Below are positions 58,985 through 64,000 of a DNA stretch of 64,000 bases, one piece after another. The stretch is from Elmis aenea (lineage: Eukaryota; Arthropoda; Insecta; Coleoptera; Elmidae): positions 48,149,494 through 48,213,493 of the forward strand of contig OX393577.1 in assembly GCA_947652605.1 (NCBI GenBank). The letters are read 5' to 3'. The stretch's first letter is position 1. Each line of letters begins with the position of its first letter. The position numbers and the translations under genes are program-made. The notes beneath the pieces are model-generated. The model was not told where the DNA came from. It did not search any database and was given only the letters and a program-made list of their open reading frames with translations.

Positions 58985-59530
58985 GATCCACCTACGCAAC
59001 TCCCCATTACTCCCATAAGAGATAAGTTTGAAGCAGATGGAACTGTTCAACACGTCCACAGATCACGTCTGGAAGATCGCGAACATCCATAAGTCGAAAA
59101 AGTGAAGAAGAAATCTTGGAAATTACCGCGAAACTCCGAAAAAAATTATTAGCAAGCGGCTCGTGTGACAGAAATTCCAAAACCGAGCGTCCATCGCGAA
59201 GCGCGTCTATTGGGAGTTACATTTCAACATCATTCCACGCCCTTAATGAAGAACTTTTATGAGTCGTCTTATTTTGATAAAAATTTGCCAAACAGATTTA
59301 TTGGACGTAAAGGTAGCACTGAATACCCCCCGACCTCCCTATACCTCACGTCAATTGACTTTTATAGGGACTCGTCTAAGATAAAGTTGATGTTAGAAAA
59401 CAGACAACAATTAATGCATTAGAAGTAGCCATTAACAGATATTCGTCATATTTGTGATTCCATTACTCCATATTATCAGCAGTGCCTGGACCAGTACGGC
59501 CACCAATTTGAGCACTTGCGATAACTAAAA
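58985..59530 (+). pseudogene. IS630/mariner-type transposase remnant, internally deleted
   Basis: The N-terminal helix-turn-helix part is visible (FEADGTVQHVHRSRLEDRE, then AARVTEIPKPSVHREAR). It is joined directly to the C-terminal catalytic part: FIGRKGSTEYPPTSLYLTSI corresponds to the conserved W(I)GRRGP-EWP-RSPDLTPLDF segment. ITDIRHICDSITP-like and FEHLR stretches follow. The middle is deleted and stops occur. It is followed 190 bp later by a CACCCTG-TA terminus. Confidence 0.8.
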
Positions 59531-59719
59531 AAATCTACATCTGTCTTCTTCACTTTGGAGTTTAAATCAGATATACTTACCCTAATAAATACTGATTTTA
59601 TAATAATTCAAAATGGAGATAAATGCTTTTTGACACCCGTTAGGTATATAAGGTTTGTTGGAATTATTCTTAAAAACAAACAAAATATTCGAGGTGGTAA
59701 TTATTTCTGGGGCACCCTG

Positions 59720-61727
59720 TACATTTATATATATCATGAATTAGGTACTTGAATAATTTAAACATTTATCAAAACTTTTTGCTGTTCCATGGCAAATTTT
59801 TAATTACGCATTTAATTGCAGATTTAGTTCCAACATTTTTTAATGAAATCGTACCGGAAAATGCGTGTGATGTATTCCACGGCTATCGCGTTTACGAAAT
59901 CAAAATACTCGCAAGCTTTATAGCCTCTCTGGTTCCTTATCGCAGAAAGTTAAATTCTTTCGTCGCCAACAACTGACAGTAATCGAAATTTAAAGGACCC
60001 TTTTAATACAGAATTTTAACGTGTCCGAAACCCAAACCTCCCCTGATTCTATATTTCTATTTCTTGACATTTATGACCGGCATTATTTAACTAACACATT
60101 CGAGTTTCGACGAACGTTCACGATTATGAATCATCAAACGTACCCGGAGGCATGAAATCCCAGCACCAAACAAAAATATACTTGGAGCTACAGGCCTCAT
60201 TTAATCGAATGGAAATGAAGCTAAATACGCATCCTTTATCTGATTTAGCAGTTTACTAACCTTCCATTGAAGATCATAAAAATGTCTGGCGTTATGTTTC
60301 TTGTGGTCTTCGCATGAAGGAACACTGTAAAGCACCAATTGTTGAAACGGATAGGGGTTAATCTGTACAATAATTTATAATATGGGGGCTTTTAAATTAA
60401 AAACCGAGTCAGAAGTAAAAAATATGCAAAAGATATAACGAGACAATCAAGCGCCAACTCGGTTATAAAAATAAATAACCCCATCTACTCAGCCCGAAAA
60501 TTATTATACGCAGTGTGTATTCATTCTCATGTTTTTTTATTCCACTTAATCAAGTAGCCCCTTCACTCGGCGTACGGTTTGGTTTCTTACACGCTTTTTT
60601 GTTTGCAAGCATCAAACTTGATATACTTTATCCTACAGCACTTGAATTCCTTTCCCATTTATTAACAGAACGGCGTTTGGTCTTTGTTTCACGTATTAAA
60701 ATAGGCGAACAGAAAAAGAATTCGATTGAATCGCGGCAGACTGTATTCAATTCAAATTTACTTTTGTTGGACTAACTCTCATGCTAAAGGTCGAATTGAA
60801 CAAAAAAAACCTAATATAATTTACAGTTCAATTTTCCGGTATTTCCGGCATTACCCTTTGTGTAACTAACTGACCGTAGCGTTTTACAAAGAAAATCGAA
60901 AAGGTTATCAGACAACATTATAATAACCATTGAAGAGTGAAAAACTGGAAAGAATTGAAATATACAGTGGGTATGGTCGTCAGCCGGCGCGCTTTATCGT
61001 CCACTAAAACGTAAAAAAAAAACGAAGCGATCGTATAGCAAAAATGGTGGGACGAATTGGGTCTTTGTATTCAACGTTTTCAATAAATGCTACGGATGTT
61101 TTTAATTGTAAGGAACAATAACATTCCACATGTAAAAGCAGTTAGAGATTCCGCACAAGTCTGTTTTTATTTTTTAATTGCAACATGCTTTTTAAAAACT
61201 TTACAATTAATAAATAACAAAATCGTGTGCACTCAATAGCTTTGAATACATTCGCAAATTTTGGCAATTCAAAAATAATTTCAGATATTACAGACCCTTG
61301 CTTTTACAATATATTTGGTTTCCGATCAAGAGTTTATGTCTAATCGTTGCATATCAACACAATATTGCCAAATAAATGGGCGCATGCATTTATTTATTAT
61401 TCTCAAATTACATCTGACTCTTTCCAATGTTCGCATAAACTTTAACGTGCCGTATAACGCTGCAGTTCCCAAACTTATTTTGTCGAGGAATCTTTACACG
61501 ATATTTTAAAAATTGGGAACCCTAACCATACCCCCCAATTTGAATAATGCATTCAATGAAACAAAAATTGTTTCATTGATAAATACTGCTGCTTTATTTA
61601 GGGTTGTAGTTTAAATGCTATAAACATAAGCAAAACAACACTTTTAAATACGCGAAACCCTGAAATATTTTCGTAGAACTCCAGGATTTTGCGGAATTCA
61701 CTTTGAGAAATGCTGGTATAACATTTA
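59720..61727. other. intergenic or intronic DNA, nothing recognised
   Basis: Several 60-90-codon frames show no domain. TTA at 61725-61727 is the target site of the next element. Confidence 0.45.
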
Positions 61728-61953
61728 TGCCCGGTTTCTCCGACACATCTTAAGATCTAGCTGAATCTTAAGTTCGCCTTAACGGTATAAAGTGTTGCAC
61801 CAAGCAATTTTAAGAACATATTCGACTTGAGCTGAGCTCACATCTTGAGTCGCTGTTTACTAGAACTTGAGCTGGAGTACATAACCTAAAAGTATCTTGT
61901 ATTTGCTTTGTTTGTAGTTAAGTGTTTGTTTAAATTGTGGTTTAAGTTTAAAT

Positions 61954-62146
61954 ATGGACATTGACTTTATAAATATGATAGATGATGCAGATGATGACTT
62001 GTACGACCCTGTAATTCCTCGAAGGCGATTTGTTCGCGCAAATCCATTTACGGATTTCGAATACGATCGTTTTTTTATGCGTTTTCGCCTCATAAAAGAG
62101 ACAGTTATTGTGATCTTAGATCAAATTGAGCCTCAATTGGAGTATA
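61954..62146 (+). pseudogene. N-terminal fragment of a Harbinger transposase
   Basis: The frame starts with ATG in an acidic stretch (MDIDFINMIDDADDDLYDPV). It continues with NPFTDFEYDRFFMRFRLIKE and TVIVILDQIEPQLEY, the conserved N-terminal helical region of HARBI1-like transposases. After residue 64 the coding sequence runs into the inserted foldback element, and the DDE catalytic domain is absent. Only the DNA-binding or assembly part of the original protein is represented. Confidence 0.85.
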
Positions 62147-63067
62147 CAGGGTGTTTGAAATTCGAGTTTAAGCATGGGGATCTCGCGTATTATAATAGCT
62201 AGAGTATAGGTTTGAATTTGGCAAAGTTGCTAAATTTGGTGCTCATTAATAATCCAAAGAGAAATTGGAAATATCTCAAACAGTATCCGAGAAAATTAGG
62301 AAAAACTGGAAAATACGATTTTTAAAAATCGTTTATAACTCCTTTGGAGTTTGAAATATTTTAAATGTGTAAAAAAGTTGCCCAAGCAACTTTTTAAGCC
62401 GAATCGGATGGTGGTCACAAATTTTTCCTAGGTCGATTCGTTTTTGTTTTAGACAACCAACTTTGTTTTTTGTGATGGGCAGCATATCGCGTTTTTCTTC
62501 GTTATTAAAGTTCATTTTTAGGACTAACAGGCCTTTAAAACTTTTAGATTGTTGATCGGTTGTCATGGAAACAACAAAAACTACAATGACCGGCCAACCT
62601 GATTTATAATGGTTATTGTTTAAAACGTATTTTTTGAAATTTGACAATAAAAGAAAAAGTAAAATACCATGTGATACATCAATGGATTTAGAAAAATAAA
62701 TGCTATTTGATAATGTAAATAGCAAAACTTGCGCCCATAAGCAAAAACAAAGTTGGTTGTCATAAAATAAAAACGAATCGATCTAAGAAAAAATTGTGAC
62801 TACCATCCGATTCGGCTTAAAAAGTAGCTTCGGCAATGTTTTTACACATTTCAAATATTTCATACTCCAAAGGAGTTATAGACGATTTTCAAAAATCGTA
62901 TTTTCCAGTTTTTCCTAATTTTCTCGGACCCCGTTTGAGATATTTCCAATTTCTCTTTGGATTATTAATGAGCACCAAATTTAGCAACTTTGCCAAATTG
63001 AAACCTATACTCTAGCTATTATAATAAGCGAGAACCCCATGCTTAAACTCGAATTTCAAACACCCTG
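62147..63067. mobile_element. CAGGGTGTTTGAAATTCGAG foldback with ~335-bp arms
   Basis: CAGGGTGTTTGAAATTCGAG is mirrored exactly at the right end. The arms stay paired to about 62480 and from about 62734, sharing ACTCCTTTGGAGTTTGAAAT, GCCGAATCGGATGGT and CGATTCGTTTTT. TA flanks it. The 130-codon minus frame inside is made of arm and loop sequence and is not a gene. It inserted into the Harbinger transposase frame. Confidence 0.92.
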
Positions 63068-63478
63068 TATACATAATCTATTTATTTTATTTTCTTCCAC
63101 CAAGCTAACTAATAATTGTTTTTCCTCCAAGGTATAATTTATTCTTTTTTTTCCGCCATTTCAACACAAAATAAAATAATAAACACCGAACTGTAACTTT
63201 ATATGTGACTAACAGCTGATAGCAACAACAAGATGTCACAGGGAGCCGTTTTAACAGCTGTGATGTAAATGGCCAATGAAAATTAGCCATTTCAATCTGC
63301 CGCTAAAATGTGCCGACTTCTTGCAACGTTGCCAAACCGAGTTCTAACTTAGCTGAGATGTCTAACAGATTCCGGAATATGTTTTCTGTGCAACGCATTG
63401 GTATCTTGAGACGGTCTTAAATATAAGGCGGGCTTATATAAGTTCGATCTTGAGATGTGTCGGAGAAACCGGGCATTA

Positions 63479-64000
63479 CTTACTTAAAAATTCGTGTAGA
63501 CGGGGCGTCGGGGCGGTGTCGTAAAATGATCATTCTTAACTTAAGGATCTACTATAAGTTGTTAATAAGGATTATCAAGATCAAATTCGAGCAAGCAAAA
63601 TCTGTACTAGTAGCATAGTTGTTGTATCCTACAGATATTTCAACAAGCTTAACATACTTTAAGTTGGTAATATAGTACCATACACCTGAATAAAATGTTT
63701 ATAACGGCAGATGAAGATAGGAGATAAACTAAATGTGTGGTAAAAGATCCATCTGATTGTTTTGAGACACTCGGTAAATGTTTAATAGACATCTACAATA
63801 CATAATAAAATGTTTGTTTTAATTATGCTGGCAATTTTGTACTGATTAAATGAATGTACAGAAACACATCCACCTTCTGACAAAGTATCTTAACCATTTA
63901 AATAAGCCTTTAATTTGTTTTGTATGAGATTTTTTTGATTTAAATAGATTTTTCTATAATTTTAATTTTTTATTTGATTTGTTTTTTTAACTTTTTCCTT
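63479..64000. other. AT-rich DNA, nothing recognised
   Basis: No feature seen up to the window edge. Confidence 0.5.

Larger units (their letters stand above)
58396..59719. mobile_element. candidate CAGGGTG-ended element with transposase remnant
   Basis: TA-CAGGGTGTCCAAAAATA at the left and GGGGCACCCTG-TA at the right are inverted over about ten bases only. Between them lie an IS630-type transposase remnant, a CA-rich microsatellite and a reverse transcriptase scrap. The two ends may belong to different elements. Confidence 0.4.
61728..63475 (+). mobile_element. PIF/Harbinger-type element, interrupted
   Basis: TGCCCGGTTTCTCCGACACA is mirrored by TGTGTCGGAGAAACCGGGCA. TTA is duplicated (61725-61727 and 63476-63478), typical of PIF/Harbinger. 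The interior has the start of a Harbinger transposase, cut by the element at 62147-63067, and no catalytic part after it. Confidence 0.9.

Noticed and set aside
62333..62725. 130-codon frame also partly conserved at 36968-37464
   Set aside because: Both are copies of one foldback element; the conservation is at DNA level, and the frame spans arm and loop.

Overview
This 64-kb window is AT-rich, gene-poor eukaryotic DNA, most likely from an insect (a beetle would fit). The host features are two exons of an immunoglobulin-domain gene that closely matches the first Ig domain of PTK7/off-track, a tandem array of tRNA-Gly(GCC) genes and one tRNA-Val(AAC). Nearly everything else I can recognise is transposon-derived: Jockey-like non-LTR retrotransposons, hAT, Harbinger-like and mariner/IS630-type DNA elements, and many foldback elements whose ends read CAGGGTGT...ACACCCTG. 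The organism assignment is inference.

Layout. 1-13.7 kb: a 5'-truncated Jockey-like copy with a 16-bp target-site duplication (TSD), a hAT MITE 8 bp from its border, a 2-kb foldback element and two nested hAT-type elements. 13.75-14.58 kb: the two PTK7-like exons (+ strand, all splice junctions phase 1). 15.1-16.2 kb: an internally deleted ZMYM1-like hAT with an 8-bp TSD. 16.85-19.56 kb: seven intact tRNA-Gly genes and one chimeric half gene fused to a second copy of the hAT 3' end. 21.0 kb: tRNA-Val. 22.6-31.9 kb: a hAT MITE, palindromes, and a three-unit tandem array broken by a Harbinger-like insertion that itself carries further insertions. 33.2-37.5 kb: three foldback elements. 38.1-42.0 kb: the most unusual object, a foldback element whose long inverted arms are tandem arrays of a 154-bp unit, surrounding one Ulp1/SENP-type (C48) protease reading frame, inserted into the terminal repeat of an older foldback. 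44.2-47.5 kb: a second, better preserved Jockey-like copy, a near-perfect palindrome with hammerhead-ribozyme-like pieces, and a decayed reverse transcriptase on the other strand. 49.4-54.5 kb: foldback elements, one nested in another with ~670-bp inverted arms. 55.7-59.7 kb: decayed mariner and IS630-type transposases and a LINE/SINE-like tail. 61.7-63.5 kb: a Harbinger-type element with a transposase N-terminus cut by another insertion.

How it fits together. No further PTK7 exon could be recognised after 14.6 kb, so much of the window is probably PTK7 intron, with the tRNA-Gly array lying inside it in the same orientation. The insertions give a clear relative chronology, because target duplications and interrupted repeats show which element landed in which.
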